Shown here: positions 22,649-35,989 of the stretch, in pieces
How positions within the stretch are numbered: the stretch's first letter is position 1
Layout: each line of letters begins with the position of its first letter
NCBI GenBank assembly: GCA_033239525.1
Contig: BSYO01000009.1
Location: 16,451,299 to 16,515,298 of the forward strand
DNA length: 64,000 nt
Source: Nepenthes gracilis
Taxonomy: Eukaryota > Streptophyta > Magnoliopsida > Caryophyllales > Nepenthaceae
Direction: 5' to 3'
Position numbers and translations under genes: made by a program
The notes under the pieces: model-generated
What the model was told of the DNA's origin: nothing
Databases searched by the model: none
Seen by the model: the letters and a program-made list of their open reading frames with translations, nothing else

Positions 22649-25582
22649 ATTACAAGTAGTCGGAATGAACTAACTATATATCTCTTTGTTCTACTCATTT
22701 CAAAAATAAGATTAAAAGTCATTTAGATTTGTCTCCATTTCTTTTGGTACTAAAGAGTTATTGAAATGTAAATTATCAAAAACAATCTTTCTATAATATA
22801 AAAGTATAAATGATATGACATTTGAGACCTTGTATAGAGGAATTTCAACACAAACTTACCCTTTGATGCAATTATTTTTTGTTGCTGAACTTTTCCACTT
22901 TTGCATAATAATGAGGATGACGAATATGGTGATGATAATTGTCCATAAAGCTGTAAATGGAGGCTAGCTGGCTTGAAGTCATGGCCACCGATACCCCTAC
23001 AATACTTCACGTGAAATATTTGGAATAATTTTCAGATATCACTAAGATAATATTTAATTAATGTTATATTTATCTATTAATTTACAGTTATATAAGTCTA
23101 TTAATTAGATAAATAAATAAAATATTATATTATTTAAAAATATATATTTCTAAATGCCACCCAAATTTTATTTTTTTCACCCGTAGCTACCCATTTCTGT
23201 GGATGAGATGGCCAAGTTTTGGAATTTCCATTATAAGCCACTTGAATTATATAATATTTTATTATTTATTTATTTATTTATTTATAAATATTATTATTTC
23301 TTTTATTGGTTGTGCGGCCAGCCAGCCGGCCATTTGATTTGATGATTACCAACCCTCATGCAGTTCTTCTGGGAGGATTTTGTCTCTGGTGCTGAAATAT
23401 GTGAACTGTTTTTGTGGGCTCCATAATATCTTTTAAAAACTCAATTGTGGTGTATCATCACCGTCCACTTTTTTAAGTAACGCCAAAGCTCGCTTACTCA
23501 GGTCCCTTTTAAAATAACACATGCCCTCTAATGACAGGTCAAGTTAGCCTCTATTTAATATCAATAACAATATTATATTATTATAATTTCTAGGCCATAA
23601 ATTCAAGCCACATAAATAATCTTTCTGTATTATAATTGCCTCCAAAATAACACAAATCATCAATATTATATTATTTAATCACAAAGGGTTGAATCTTAGT
23701 ACAATGTTAAGGTTGTTTTATTATTTTCAGGAGCTTAGGAGTTCAAATTATAAAAATAATTTCTTTTAATATTAGACGTAAGCCTGTAATGTGCATATGA
23801 TCGTTCTCAAAGCTTATAAAAAAAAAAAAATCTCATACGACAGGATTTATAAACAGAACAACTTGAGACCTATCCAAAATCACCAATAATTAAGTTAGAG
23901 CAATTTATTGTAGTCCCTAAAATAGGCACATATTAAGTGTAGTGCAATTTATTGAATTTTTTAGGAGGCTCCCGACCCATATATCTCGTAGCCCAAAAAC
24001 TAGTTGCTGGTACTGACTAAGGGTCTGAAATCTTATGGCTCAAGCTGTATTTCATGAAGTCAAACTTTATCACCATTCAGATATGATCTAAACAATATAT
24101 AACTATAAATTATATAAAAGAACAAAAAAGGAAATATTATAGAAAAAAGCTTAGGTTGGCTCGGATTCTTGTTTTGTATCATGGCCAATAGAGTCCACAT
24201 AAAAAGGAGTATTTACAGGGCGTTTATGTTTTAAAAGGCGGTCCTATAATATTTGTTATTGAAAATACATTTGCATGAACATCGGATATGTGTAGAAAAG
24301 CTGTCGATAGGTCGTTGCACGGATGGGCTTGGCAGTGGGCCTTGGAGCCCAAACTGATTATAGTACTGATGGGCTATGGCCCATTAGGGTCCCAGATTAA
24401 AAATTCGTGGCCCAGTAACGTGGCTCCAATAGGTGGGGTCTTAGAGTCTGATCGGAACGTTAAAATGGAGTCAGGGTGCGATTGTATTTTTATTTCAAAA
24501 AACTAAAATTATAATTTAATATTTTTTGTCTCGTAGCATTTTTTAGATTTTTTTGGGAAAAATAATGCTTTTAAATTTTCTGGAAAATATTTATTGTCCT
24601 CGTTAATATTTTCTGTAAGATAACTAAAAACTGAAAATTAACAAAAATTTTGTCAGAAAATAATTAATTTATTATTCTTTATAAAAATTAGTTAAAAAGT
24701 TTTTCCCTATTATTGAGTTGAAAAGGCATTTGAGGCCTCTTTAAACTGGGAAAACACTAAAATTATTCTTTACTTTACCTATGAAATTGTAGTAATAGAG
24801 TAATACAAAGTAAATTTAAATTGAATTTTTCATTAATTATTAATTTCATTATGTAATAAAAATAAAGTCTAACTGATCCAAAGAGCACTCTACCTCAAAA
24901 TGGATCAATATCTATCATAAGAAATTGATGAGACATTAAAAAGGTATAAATTATAATAATATTTTTATAAACTTTTATTCACCTAAGTATTTTAGAATTT
25001 TTATACGCTCTAGCTATAAAGTGTTGGAAAATGCACTCACAAGAATTGAAAGATATGATCATGAATCAAGAAAATGAGAAAATTGATGAATCAATATAAG
25101 TATTTAAATACGCTACTTAATCTCCTCTCGTTAAAACTCACAAATATCCTCCATGCTCCATATCAATTTGAATCTATCCCTTTGGCATTTAAATCTCAAT
25201 ACTGCCTTTCAAATGGCAATCTAACCACCATTCATATTGAGTCTAAATTTCTAATGAAACAATCAAATTTCTCAACTAGATTATTATTCTGCTACTAGGA
25301 TATTATAAACACTATTTATTTAGTCATTCTCAAGAAAAACTGATCAAATTACTTAAATCCATATAATCTCTCAAGTTACTGTCTGTCATTTAAATGTGTC
25401 CACAAACAGCCTTTAAATAGCATACATAAAACTCTATTTTAGATCTAGTTTCGCTTATAAACAAAATAAGTATTGGCCTGTGTTAGTCTATACTACCAAC
25501 TAGTAAATATAATATAAAAATAACAATAAATAGATAATAATATATTACCAAGAGCATCAATCAAGTAATATATGCATGACAA
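22649..25582. other. Long AT-rich spacer
   Basis: No gene supported. Contains a TTTA microsatellite at about 23266-23286, an A run at 23818-23830 and short open frames (22750-23010, 24288-24506, 25074-25298) without family resemblance. Confidence 0.55.
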
Positions 25583-25587
25583 CACAC
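25583..25587. repeat. Left target-site duplication CACAC
   Basis: Abuts the solo LTR start TGTTAGGG; repeated at 27144-27148. Confidence 0.75.
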
Positions 25588-27143
25588 TGTTAGGGTTCGA
25601 CACCCGGATTCACCCGATCCAACGTAGCGAAAAATCCGAATCCCCCGTAGTTGTTAGCTACCAATTTAGTTGGAATAAAAAATAAAGGATGCACAGCGTT
25701 TTTATGTAAAAGTCTTTCACAAACCAAAAAAAGAAACCATGAGACACATAATCCATAAATAAATTACACCATGTAAAATGGTTACACAAACCTTGAGATA
25801 GAGTACCAACAACCCACCCTAACTATACAAACCCCCGAAGAAGAGACAATAAGAAAAACAATCACCAAGAGTAAGGAAACTTTTCTTCCCTCTTATCTCT
25901 CTATTTTTCTCATCTCCTTCTTCTTACTATGGTACTCTTTACTCACATATTTTACAAGTGTGGTAAAATGACAACCTCCATTTCACCCCCACATACATGC
26001 GGCCTGGCGTACAACGCCCTTGGTGTTTTATCCCACACAAGCACGATGCAACCCGCACCCTTTGTAATTTCTCACACTTCATCTGAAACTCTTAGTGTAC
26101 CTTTTATAATGACCCGGCTCCACCAAATCCCATCTAATCAACTAGCCATCTTGCAAATGATTTGTCACACTATCTCTGTCATTTCTGCGCCTTCACCAAT
26201 TCCCAAGCTTCCTACAGACGACGCATGCTCTACACTGTTTAGAAGGCATACCCTGTAGCTACTCTGAAAAGCCTACCACCAACTCTAGATAATCAACTAT
26301 CCGTAACGTCAACTTTTCACAATGTCCTCGATCTTTGCTATGCTTAAGTTCACGAACCATCTGTGCCCTTGGCCATCACAGAGTCCTCTGACGTTTCTTG
26401 GTTTCCAGGCAGCAACAACGACCTCGGACATTATCTCATATCCTCAGCCATTACTGTACACGGCCCATATCATCGGATGCTACTATGCACTCAGTCATGT
26501 CCCCAGATGTTTCCATACCAGTAAACCAACTAATAAATTTTGTGCACTTCATTTTCCTCGCGTTGACCGGGCACTTTGCATCACTGTAATTCCGTGCACA
26601 TGCCATTTTGCATCCTTGGCCGGTCAACGAGTTGACCGGCCAATTTGCCACTTTTATTGGTCAACCCGTTGACCAGTAATTTTACACCAAAGACTTCCGC
26701 ACGCCTTCAGTTGTTTCGCCTCCTTGGTCGGTCAACTCATTGACCGACCTCTTGCTTCCTCAAAGAGCCTCCGTGCGCCTTCTGCAGGCCGCTTTGCTTC
26801 CTTTAGCCGGTCAACCCTTTGACCAAAATTTCCAATCGACAAACCTGCGCAACTGGCCATTCTATACCAACCTATCAAAATGGCCCAACTGAGTAAAATG
26901 ACATAACCTGTCATTTGCCCCCAACCTTAGCGTCTTCCTCAGCCAATCGATCCGCTGACAGGAATTCACAACCGGTCATTTGCTTTTAACTGGTTAACCT
27001 CCATTGACCCACACTTTGCCTTGTCCAGCTAGTCTTCTCCGAATTTTCACTCTGACAAATGAACTCCATTATTTGCTCTCCAGAAATCCATCGATGATAA
27101 CCTATTTGTTGGGTTATTCACAAGGGAATGACCAAATCCAACA
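25588..27143. mobile_element. Solo LTR with intact target duplications
   Basis: 1556 bp. Begins TGTTAGGGTTCGACACC and ends GACCAAATCCAACA, giving TG...CA ends with a short inverted terminal match (TGTTAGG against CCAACA). Exactly 5 bp, CACAC, is duplicated on both sides. No polyprotein, primer site or polypurine tract is present, so this is a solo LTR left by LTR-LTR recombination. Orientation is uncertain. Four inverted GGTCAAC..GTTGACC units lie within it. The open frames at 25929-26258 and 26322-26672 are unsupported. Confidence 0.8.
26622..26824. repeat. Four inverted GGTCAAC-NN-GTTGACC units
   Basis: GGTCAACGAGTTGACC (26622), GGTCAACCCGTTGACC (26659), GGTCAACTCATTGACC (26730) and GGTCAACCCTTTGACC (26809). 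Each half carries a W-box core. The flanking text of the first two resembles 22270-22340 in the other LTR. Confidence 0.8.
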
Positions 27144-27148
27144 CACAC
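27144..27148. repeat. Right target-site duplication CACAC
   Basis: Directly follows the solo LTR end; identical to 25583-25587. Confidence 0.75.
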
Positions 27149-27229
27149 CTAACATTGCATACGAATGGTGTTCAACGCTGCAACGACAAAGCAATGTCAT
27201 TCGGACATGAGCTCAAATATCAATCAAAC

Positions 27230-28379
27230 TTTGCACTTATCTTTAAAGATATGTACAAAATCATTCTAACCAACAAAAACGTTATCCTACAATGAAAATA
27301 CAACTTCTTTTGGTTAGAATTGAAAAACAATATAAAAGGAATTTTCGAAAATAAATCAAGAATGGTCACATGTTAACTTATCTTAGGAATGATGCTCCCT
27401 ACTCTGTTTTCTTACTCTTCTCTCTTACCTTTGAAAGAAGCAAGCTAGGGTAGAAAATAAGAAGCTTCAAAGGTTTAAATAGAACGAGATTAATGGGTGA
27501 AATTTCTTAATTTTCTCTCTATCTTGATTTTGAAACAGGTGAAAGTTATTGAGGACTTCCCTCACTTGAAACAACCGAACACCAAACAATTAAATTGGTT
27601 TAATCAGTCATAGATCATTATTTTACCAAAATTAACAATAACAACTCATCCAAACAAATTTCAATTGGTCAAGATATAACAAATTTTTCAAATATTGCTA
27701 TATTTAATTAATATACATGTCTTTCTAAGATAATTTCATCAAATTTGTCCTAAAATTATAGTAAGATTCAGTCAAGTGATTAATTTCCTCATAAGAACTC
27801 AAAATCAGCCCGAGTGCACAAGGTGGTAGTGTTCACCATGGAGCCTTACAAGACATTTTAGTTTATAGTTATATGGTTGTTTAATCAGTAGGTCTGCAGT
27901 TAGCTAATTTATCAAGCTTTCATCATCTTCCAATTATGAAATATCCAAGCAATTCATACTCTAGATTATAATATAGTATTAAGTTTCATTTTATTTAATA
28001 ACCAGTCCAAAGGGTAGATCCTCATATAATCAAGTACATTACCCCTCCATTAATATCTTACAACCGAGACATTCTCTAAATCACCTAACATGTATCAAAT
28101 TTCCATTTTCAAAATTATTCTAAAATTTAGGCAATAATATCCTTGCAAGAATTTCTACTAATTAATTCACTATAATACTTTGTTCAGCTCACATTATAAT
28201 CTAATTAGTACAATTAAGTCCAATCCTAATTATCCACAAGTTCTCAAGCCTATATGGCACAATACAAAATGTTTAGTAATTAAATTAATTAACTTCTAAA
28301 TAATAATGAACTAACACAAAAAATATGCACATAGTTTTAATGCATTCAACTAGCTAATCTGAAAACAATCAGGATGTTA
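27230..28379 (-). mobile_element. Chromovirus-like LTR fragment
   Basis: On the minus strand it begins TGTAACATCCTGATTG at 28379, a typical chromovirus LTR start. A TATTTAAA-type TATA candidate is near 27473-27480 and a leader rich in AAGAGTAAG/CTTTC runs follows, like the leader at 10260-10330. The other end is not defined and no target duplication was found. It abuts the Tat element at 28385. Confidence 0.4.
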
Positions 28380-28384
28380 CAATA

Positions 28385-29075
28385 TGTGATGGGATAGGAC
28401 AGTCTTATCAGGGAAGAGTTTTGGCATTAGTACAGTTGCCCCTAAATGCAAATACTAGCTAATTAACCGCCAGCTCTTCTTTAATAACTATATTTGGCCT
28501 TTAGCCTATAAATTCCTCACCAACTCTCACTTATGAGGATCCAGCTTTGAAATTAAATAATAATTTGATAAAGTTCTCTCTCTCACTCACATTGAATAGA
28601 TGCCAGCAAACTTTCACATCCCTATAAGGATTATAGGCAGAACCCCCTTAGCTCACAAGAGAGAGCCATTGCAAGTCTCTGATAAAGAGAGAATTTATTG
28701 CCAAAGAGACTTTCACTATCCGAAAGTGAAGTATTTTCCACACTCTCATAAGAGAAGATTACACCCAAGAGAGTACCGGCTATCACCTCCCTTTCCCAGA
28801 GACAGAATACTATTTGATATTCAAGGTGCCTAGGACTTATCTCCCCAAAAGGCCATATATATAACCCAAGCTTATCATAATACTTGATCCCAAAAGAAAT
28901 AATTCACCTAAAATCAGGAATCTTGAGACAAAACTCAATGAATTGGCAATATCATTCCTTGTTTTGCTTTTTCCAACTTTATAATGACTTAGGTATCGAA
29001 GATGATAACCTGAGTGCAAAATGGGAGCCCCTAACCTTATTATTTGTGATATGTAATATTAGAGCCACTGTATTA
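28385..29075 (+). repeat. 5' LTR of Tat element
   Basis: TATA box at 28507-28513 (TATAAAT). It shares an ordered series of blocks with 52078-53025 but lacks the MITE found there; its sequence CCGAAAGTGAAGTATTTTCC at about 28719 shows the unoccupied site. The end near the primer region (about 29075) is not sharply defined. The open frames at 28600-28833 and 28884-29087 are LTR sequence and not genes. Confidence 0.72.
28507..28513 (+). promoter_or_regulatory. TATA box of Tat 5' LTR
   Basis: TATAAAT, conserved at 52200-52206 in the 3' LTR. Confidence 0.6.
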
Positions 29076-29209
29076 GGGTTTGGGTGATCATTGCTATAGA
29101 TAAAAGTTTAATTTAGATATATATTATTGATAATATCTACAATAATAGTCAAATAAACTCTATATAACTAACAATACTAACAGTTTTAATATTATATATA
29201 GAGAGAAAA

Positions 29210-30578
29210 ATGTTGCCAAAAGACATCTGCCATCATGGAAAGCCTGAGGCAACAGAGCTCCTCACCAAAAGAGTAAAAACATTACGAAACGAGGAATGCC
29301 TAACTCCCCAAGACTTGGTCACCCTTGACATGGTTGCTATGCTCAATGCCATGATGTATTAGATGGGTAAAATGGTCAACGCCCTAAAAAAGCTCATCCA
29401 CGTGGTGGATCCTCAACCCTTAATCGAAGGCTGGCGTATAAGCCAAGGTAAAATTAGTGCCCCATATTGAACATATTGCCTGACCATGCTAGTTTAGAAG
29501 CAACCAAGGTAGAAGTGACCATGTCGTGAGCAAACCCTCATGGAAGCCTCATTGAAGCATCAAACCGCCATCTAAACATTGCTGCCCTCAATCAATAAGG
29601 TCTATGGAGACACGATCTGACAATAAAGCCCTAGCCAGGAGCACCACAAGAGTTGACACCTCTTGCCAACAGATAACGAGGGCCAATAGCAAAGCTAGGG
29701 CAAACATCAAGACCCTCCTCAAGGCTTGTAGATGGATGTCCACAACCAAGTTGAAAGAGAGGATCTAATGTATAGAGCAACAAATCTTCAAGGGGCCAGG
29801 CTTAGCAGGTGGAGTGGAGACAAGTGCCCGCAACCTCTTCTCTAAATATGCTAGGGTCTCCCACCCAGAGAAATTCAAAGCTCTCCGAATGGAACATTAT
29901 GGTGGTGTTACAAATCCTAGAAAAAACCTAGACCATTTCCACAATTTTTCTAAAATTTTGTAGGATAACCAACACAGCCCTATACCAAAGCTTCCTAATG
30001 ACACTAAAGGGCTATGTGCGCACATGGTTATACAGGCTGTGAACAAATAGCACAATTTCCTTTGAGGAGCTATCTTGCAGCTTCTTACCCTAATTTATGT
30101 CTAGTAAGAAGCTGCAAAAAGACCCTTGGCACTTAGCCAATGTGCTCTAAGGAAGGAACCAAATCCTCATAGACTACTTCCACTAGTTTAGCGTTGAGGC
30201 AAGGGGAATCCCCAACCTCATGGATGGGATCTAAGTGGGGATATTTTGCGGAGCCTTCGAAGGAGAATTCTATAAAGAAGTCATAATGAGCCGATCCAAC
30301 CACTTTGAAGAACTAGAAAATAATGTCTAGTCCTTTATCATATCAAAGGACACCAACAATGCTAGAATGGCCAACCAGCTGATTAGAGATAGGCCAAATA
30401 ACCCAAATAGGTTAAGAACTAGAGGAAATTCTTCACTGAAAGCACACAACCAACACAATATAAGAAACAGTCAGCCCGATAGCTAGAGTAGTGCACACAT
30501 ATAACCTTACTCACCGAGGCTTGTACCAATATCTTGATGCAGATTAAGGATGAGAACCCACTAAAGTAGCCAAAGATG
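29210..30578 (+). pseudogene. Gag of Tat element, decayed and interrupted
   Basis: An ATG at 29210 opens MLPKDICHHGKPEATELL and continues as DLVTLDMVAMLNAMMY to a TAG. The capsid-type domain is clear at 29985-30345: SFLMTLKGYVRTWLYRL, FEELSCSFLP, then FSVEARGIPNLMDG and GIFCGAFEGEFYKEVIMSR, all matching retrotransposon gag (PF03732-type). TNILMQIKDENPLK near 30520 is the stretch that usually comes shortly before the zinc knuckle. The frame is then cut at 30578 by the Tekay-like insertion and resumes near 39066. Stops and frame changes throughout. Confidence 0.72.
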
Positions 30579-31975
30579 TGTAAGGTATAAATACCATCAT
30601 TTATATAATAATACTAAATTAAAATAAACTAGTAAATTATCAATGTTAATTGTGGGTTCTGATATTTATATAATCATTCATGTTCCCTTTAATATTTAGC
30701 TTACATGCAAATCACTTCTTCAAAAGTTTTCTAATATTTTGGAGTATATTATCCATATTTATGAAAATAAGCTGAAATTTATTAGTAAACCTTAAAATTT
30801 TTTTAATTTTAAGGATGAATGTTTTCCTGCATGTCATTGTTATTGGCAAGAATTTTCTTGCATATCTAAGATTTTTATAAATCATGTTACTCTCTATAAC
30901 AAAGTTTATAAAAAATTATTTTACTTCCATTTTTAGAAAATTATTTATTTTGTAGAAATTTCTCAGAGCTTTATTTAAATGAATAATAATAAGAAATTGA
31001 CATAGAGTATATGTATAATGACATGTTATAATATATTAAGATCGGGTAGTATAGAGTCCACCCATGCAAAATAAATAATAGTGGGCACAACTCAATCTAT
31101 AGAATATTTTATAGATGACTCATTCATAAATCTAAATAGTAAAATATAACCCTAATTTACGAGATTAGAGTGCAAACTGATCTTGAAGGATTATATTTTA
31201 TCGGGAGAGGTATCTCTACCTTTGAGTCATTTATTTAACTGTATGACATCTATTCATTTTCTTACCACTTCTTTATCTCATGATCACCATGTCTATGTTG
31301 AACGTATTGTCTTTTATTGATTTACTGAGTATTTGACTCACATTACATTATTACACTTATTAGATTATTGGGTTTGATTTTTGCTGGAATTTGGATAGAT
31401 GGTTTTCATATGGAGAATTACGTGCTTTCATATTTAATTATGATTTTAAATTTTATGATTGCAAGGAAAATAATTTGAGAATTTTGTTTATATAGTGCGC
31501 ACGTATAAATATTATAGCACAAGAGTCAATAGTATATAAAGGGCCTTATATAGAAAATTAGAACATGTACATCTATCAGGCGCATATTAGGCACCAAGAT
31601 ATAATCCATACGGTACACGAGCATCCCTTAGGTGTGTAGTAAGAGCTTATATTCTATCCCAAATATGCACGTATATTCTTGTAGCACACATCGGGAGCGA
31701 CTACTCTACCTAAAATATATACGAGTACCCCATAGGAATCCATCAGACGCCACTTTACTGTCTAAAATATGCATATGTGTGGGTTAGACGTTAATCATAC
31801 GTAACTTGGTCTAACTTATTCTGATAAAAAAAATGAATTATGATTAAAAATCTCAATTGACCTTGATAATTTTATTTACTTAATTTAATTATTTATTATT
31901 TAAAATATAATTTAAAATCCATACCTTATAAATTATATACCAAATCAAAGAAGTTTTAACTTTAGCTCAAGAGGA
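30579..31975 (+). repeat. LTR A of nested Tekay-like array
   Basis: Starts TGTAAGGTATAAA. It matches LTR B at 34158 (CGTAAGATCTAAA..., TAAACTAGTAAATTATTAAGG, TTTAATATTTGGCTTACATG) and LTR C at 38097. Its later part (TAGTGCGCACGTATAAAT) matches LTR C at about 38790. The 3' boundary is approximate. No gene in it. Confidence 0.65.
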
Positions 31976-34157
31976 GGCTTTCCTAGGCCATCTAATATCC
32001 AAAAAAAGATGTTTCGGTAGATCTATAAAACATTAAGGTGGTTACAAGTTAGGGCTGGCCAACAAGGGTAACAAAAGTACAGAATATTCTTGGTTTGACT
32101 GGGTACTATAGAAGATTTATGAAAATTTTTTCAATGATTATGGTGCCATTGGCCTTCCTACAGCAAAAGAAGAGGACGTTCAGTTGGATTAGAATTATAA
32201 AAAGAGTTTTCATGAGTTAAAAAACTATTTGACAACCATGACAATTTTAGTTATTATGGAAGAAACTAGAGATTACTTCGTCTATTGTGACGATCCAATA
32301 GAGGGTTAGGTTGTATGTTAATATAATATAGGAAAGTGATTGCCTATAAATCAAAGAAATTCAAAACTTATGAGAAGCATTATCCCACCTATAATTTAGA
32401 ATTAGTAGCTATTGTCTTTGTGTTAAAGTTCTAGAGGCATTATCTGTTTGGAGAAACATTCATAGTGTATTTGGATCACAAGAGTTTAAACTACTTATTC
32501 TCCCAAAAATAATTGAACGTGAAATAAAAGGATGGATTGACTTATTGAAAGATTACAATTGAGAGATGTGATATCAATCAGGGAAGGCTAACATAGTAGT
32601 AGACATGTTGAATCACAAATTGGCAAGTTTGACAATGCATTTAATGATTAAGGAAATAGAGATGTTCGACAAAATGAATGAATGCAAAATTTTATTGCAC
32701 TCTTAAAGTACACACATGATTTTATCGTATGTTTCAGTACAATTGAAAATTTTTGAAAGTATTGAGAGAATACAAATGAATGACCCATTTTTAGTAATAA
32801 AGATGAAGATTTAACAAGAGAATCAATGATTGACTTTAATATTCATGCTAGTGGTGTTATGAGGTTTCAGGATCTAATTTGTGTATCTAATATAAAGAAT
32901 TAATGGAAAAAATCATTTATAGAACCTATTGATTTAAGTACACAATCTAGCTAGAAATAAATAAGATGTATCATGATTTATAAAAGATCTTTTGGTGGAG
33001 AAATATAATGAGAGAAATTATAACTTTTATAAAAAAGTATATGATTTGTCAATAAGTAAAAGTCAAATATAAGAAACCATTGGATCTTTTTAACCAATAC
33101 AGATACCTAGTTGGAAATAGGAGCACATAATAACGGATTTTATGACTAGTCGACCGAGAACATTTAGAAATTGTGATGCAGCATGGGTGATTGTAAACCA
33201 CTTGAAGAAGTCAACTCATTTTATTATTGTCTGGACAATGTTTTCAACAGATCATTTGATGAGATTGTATACAAATGAAGTAGTAAGACTTCATGGAGTG
33301 CACCTTCAATTGTGTCAAACTAAGATCCCAGATTTGTGTCCAAGTTTTGGGAGAGTTAATACCGAGAGTTAGGCACTGAGTTAAAATTATGTATGGCCTA
33401 TCAACACAAATGAATAAACAGTCAAAGCAGACAATTTGAATTTTTAAAGTCATGTTTTCAAAATCAGTTTTTGAAATGAAAAAAAAATTGGACAACTACT
33501 TTCCATTAGCCAAGTTTACCTACAACAATAGTTGTCAGGCCAACATTAGTATGTAACCTTTTAAAATGCTATGTGGAAGAAAATATTGTTCCACAATCAA
33601 TTGGAAGGAAATAAAAAATTGAAGACCTTTAGGATTGAAAGTGATCTAACAAACATATGAGATTATATTGTTGATACAAGACTAGCTTAAAGTCACTCAA
33701 TGCCAACAAAAGAAATATCCAAGCCATAGAGTGTCCGACCTGAGTTTTAAAGTTTGGGATCAAGTATTTGTTAAGATATCTTCATCTATGGAAGCCTCGA
33801 AGTTTAGATCAGAAAGAAAGTTGAAGTCAAGATTTATTAAACCTTTCCTAATTTTAACATTTTTCACATATCAATGTTTCGCGACTATGCCTTTGACTCT
33901 TCTCACATTATGGGCATAAAATGTTGAGAATCAATGAGGACTTGATGTACATTAAAAAACCATTTCAAATTTTGGGACGATCAAATCAAGCGATTCATAC
34001 TAAAGTCATAACCTTGGTCAAGGTATTGTGGAAAAATCATTTTGACGATGAAGACACATAGGAATGGGAAGATGACATCCAAAAGAAGTAGATCCATTTA
34101 TTTCTTCATTAAGATACGTAAATTTTGAGGTCAAATTTTGTATAAGGAGAAAATAAA
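31976..34157 (+). pseudogene. Tekay-like pol fragment 1 (RT thumb to chromodomain tail)
   Basis: Begins FLGHLIS, ILGLTGYYRRFMKIFS (RT thumb), then RNase H pieces (EKHYPTYNLELVAIVFVLKF, DHKSLNYLFSQ), integrase (MTSRPRTFRNCDAAWVIVNH, KKSTHFIIVWTMF, LYTNEVVRLHGV) and the tail (FKVWDQVFVKIS, LVKVLWKNHFDDEDT). Frequent stops and frame changes. It closely parallels the - strand element at 2866-10656 in gene content, so it belongs to the same lineage but is much older. Gag, protease and RT palm are absent. Confidence 0.72.
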
Positions 34158-34870
34158 CGTAAGATCTAAATAGCAAAGTTTATCTAAGAATATAGAATTA
34201 AAGTAAACTAGTAAATTATTAAGGTTAATTATTGATTATAGTCAAAAATTATGTATAGAACTATTGTGGAAAAAGCATAATGGGATGCCTAATTAGCATA
34301 AAAGCTATGCATAAGCGTATTTGAGATAAATTGTTACCCCTAAAGTGTGCATGAGAGGCAATTGTGCATGTTTGTTCTACGATCACGGTACCTAATGCGC
34401 CCTTAGAAAGCGCTTGTATGCAAGAAGAAATTAGCCCTCACACCTGATCCATATATAATTGGCACATATATGTCAGTCTACTATATAACACATTTTTGTC
34501 ATTTTTTAACCCATTTCTTGGAATTTCTAGAAAGAAAAGAGAAATGAAGAAAATTTTTGTGCTTAAACTATAAGGATTGTTTGGATTTAAATTAAGACAA
34601 GTGAATTTTAAATTTATTTTTTTATTCATAGTTGAAATTTTTAAATTTCTTCGTCATGTCTTGCCCAAAATTTGAAATTTTATTCTTATTAGTTACAGAC
34701 AAATACTCATCCATATTTTCTTTAATATTTGGCTTACATGTATATGATGTTTTCATTAGTTTTTTGAGATTTTAAAGTTCATCCCCCATGTTAATGAAAA
34801 CATGTTGCAATTTATTAATGAATCTTGAAATTTTTGAACTTTAAGGATGAGTGTCAACCAAACCTCAATA
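34158..34870 (+). repeat. LTR B of nested array, 3' truncated
   Basis: Follows pol fragment 1 and aligns with LTR A up to AAGGATGA (34850, equal to about 30820 in LTR A). The remaining 1.1 kb of the LTR is missing and replaced by the repeat at 34875. Confidence 0.6.
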
Positions 34871-34874
34871 AGTA

Positions 34875-35989
34875 TGGTTATTTTTAATCTCGCAAGTGCA
34901 CAAGAATTCGATATAATTTTTTCAATAAGTTAGATATCATATCCACAATGTAACAATTTTCTACGCGAAATTAACTTTATAATTATTTTATATTATAAAA
35001 AATATTAATAGAAAATTAAAATGTTGATTCGATGAGAATCAGGATGTTCGTAACAATTATGGTTCGGCCATAATTTTTCTAAGTAATACGAAATATTAAA
35101 TAACAAAAATAGAAATTACTAGAAATTAAAATGCTTACAATAACAGTACCATCCAGCAGCGATAGAAATTAAAATAAAAAAAATTAAAGTATAGAAATAT
35201 AAAATTAAAAGAGTGACGGTGGCTCAACTAACCAAAATTTAGAAAATAAAAGGATAGTAAATCAAATATAGAAACTAAACAATAGAAATATGAAATCGTA
35301 AGAGCGGTGGGATTTCAACCATCCACGGCTCAAAAAATAAAAAATTAGAAAACAAAATGTAGGAAATTAAATAATATAAATATAAAATTGTTAAGTATTA
35401 GATGTTAGATGTTAGTGATGATTAATTATAACGTATTGATTTTCATAGCACAACGCAGCGTTAAATTATGAGGTCTCGATATCAACCCGAAATTAAATCA
35501 ACTAGAGAAAATAAAATACGAACTGTACGAACTGATAAAGTTGAACTTATTTGAAAATAAACTTCATATTAAATTGAGATTTACATGTATAAAAGAATCA
35601 ATTTAAATAAAACTCACTGCACTAAAATATTAAATTTGTAAAATAAAAACTAATATACTCAATTTTCACCAAACTTCTTTCCACCTCTCTATTTTTTTCC
35701 CTCTCCTCTCTTACTTCTAACTTGCACACTCCCCCTTTCTCTCTCTCTCTCTCTTTCTTTTCTTTCCTCCTCCTTTCCTTCGGCATAACCACTGCTCCCC
35801 CTTTCTCTCTCTCCCTCTCTCTTTCTTGCTCTTTTTGCCTCTCTTTTTCCTTCCTTTCTTCCGCTAGCCGAACCCAGTTCCCCCTTTGTTTTTTTCTCTT
35901 CTCACTTTCCTTCCTTTCTTCTTCTGCTAGCTGAACCCAGCTCTCGACCTGATCCAACTTCTACTCACAACAGACTCGTTCCCTCCTTC
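34875..35989 (-). repeat. LTR-like dispersed repeat, copy 1
   Basis: Aligns with 48550 onward: TTTTTAATCTCG.AAGTG.AC.AGA, ATCGTATCCACA-type block, AGCGGTGG..., CAACG-containing block, then a CT-rich tract. On the minus strand the end (ATCC.C.GTGGATA, CACTTGCGAGATTAAAAA) resembles LTR ends of Athila/Ogre-type gypsy elements, as I recall them. It sits between truncated LTR B and pol fragment 2, so it either inserted there and was followed by deletion or marks a recombination joint. The open frames here are CT-repeat artefacts. Confidence 0.55.

Noticed and set aside
24288..24506. 72-codon frame in the spacer
   Set aside because: No recognisable domain and no supporting context; could be chance.
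26559..26830. CRISPR-like look of the GGTCAAC repeats
   Set aside because: The repeat units are short palindromes with uneven spacing inside a plant LTR, and there are no cas genes.
35622..35957. Lys/Glu/Arg-rich 111-codon frame on the minus strand
   Set aside because: Arises from the CT-rich tract of the LTR-like repeat; the composition explains it fully.
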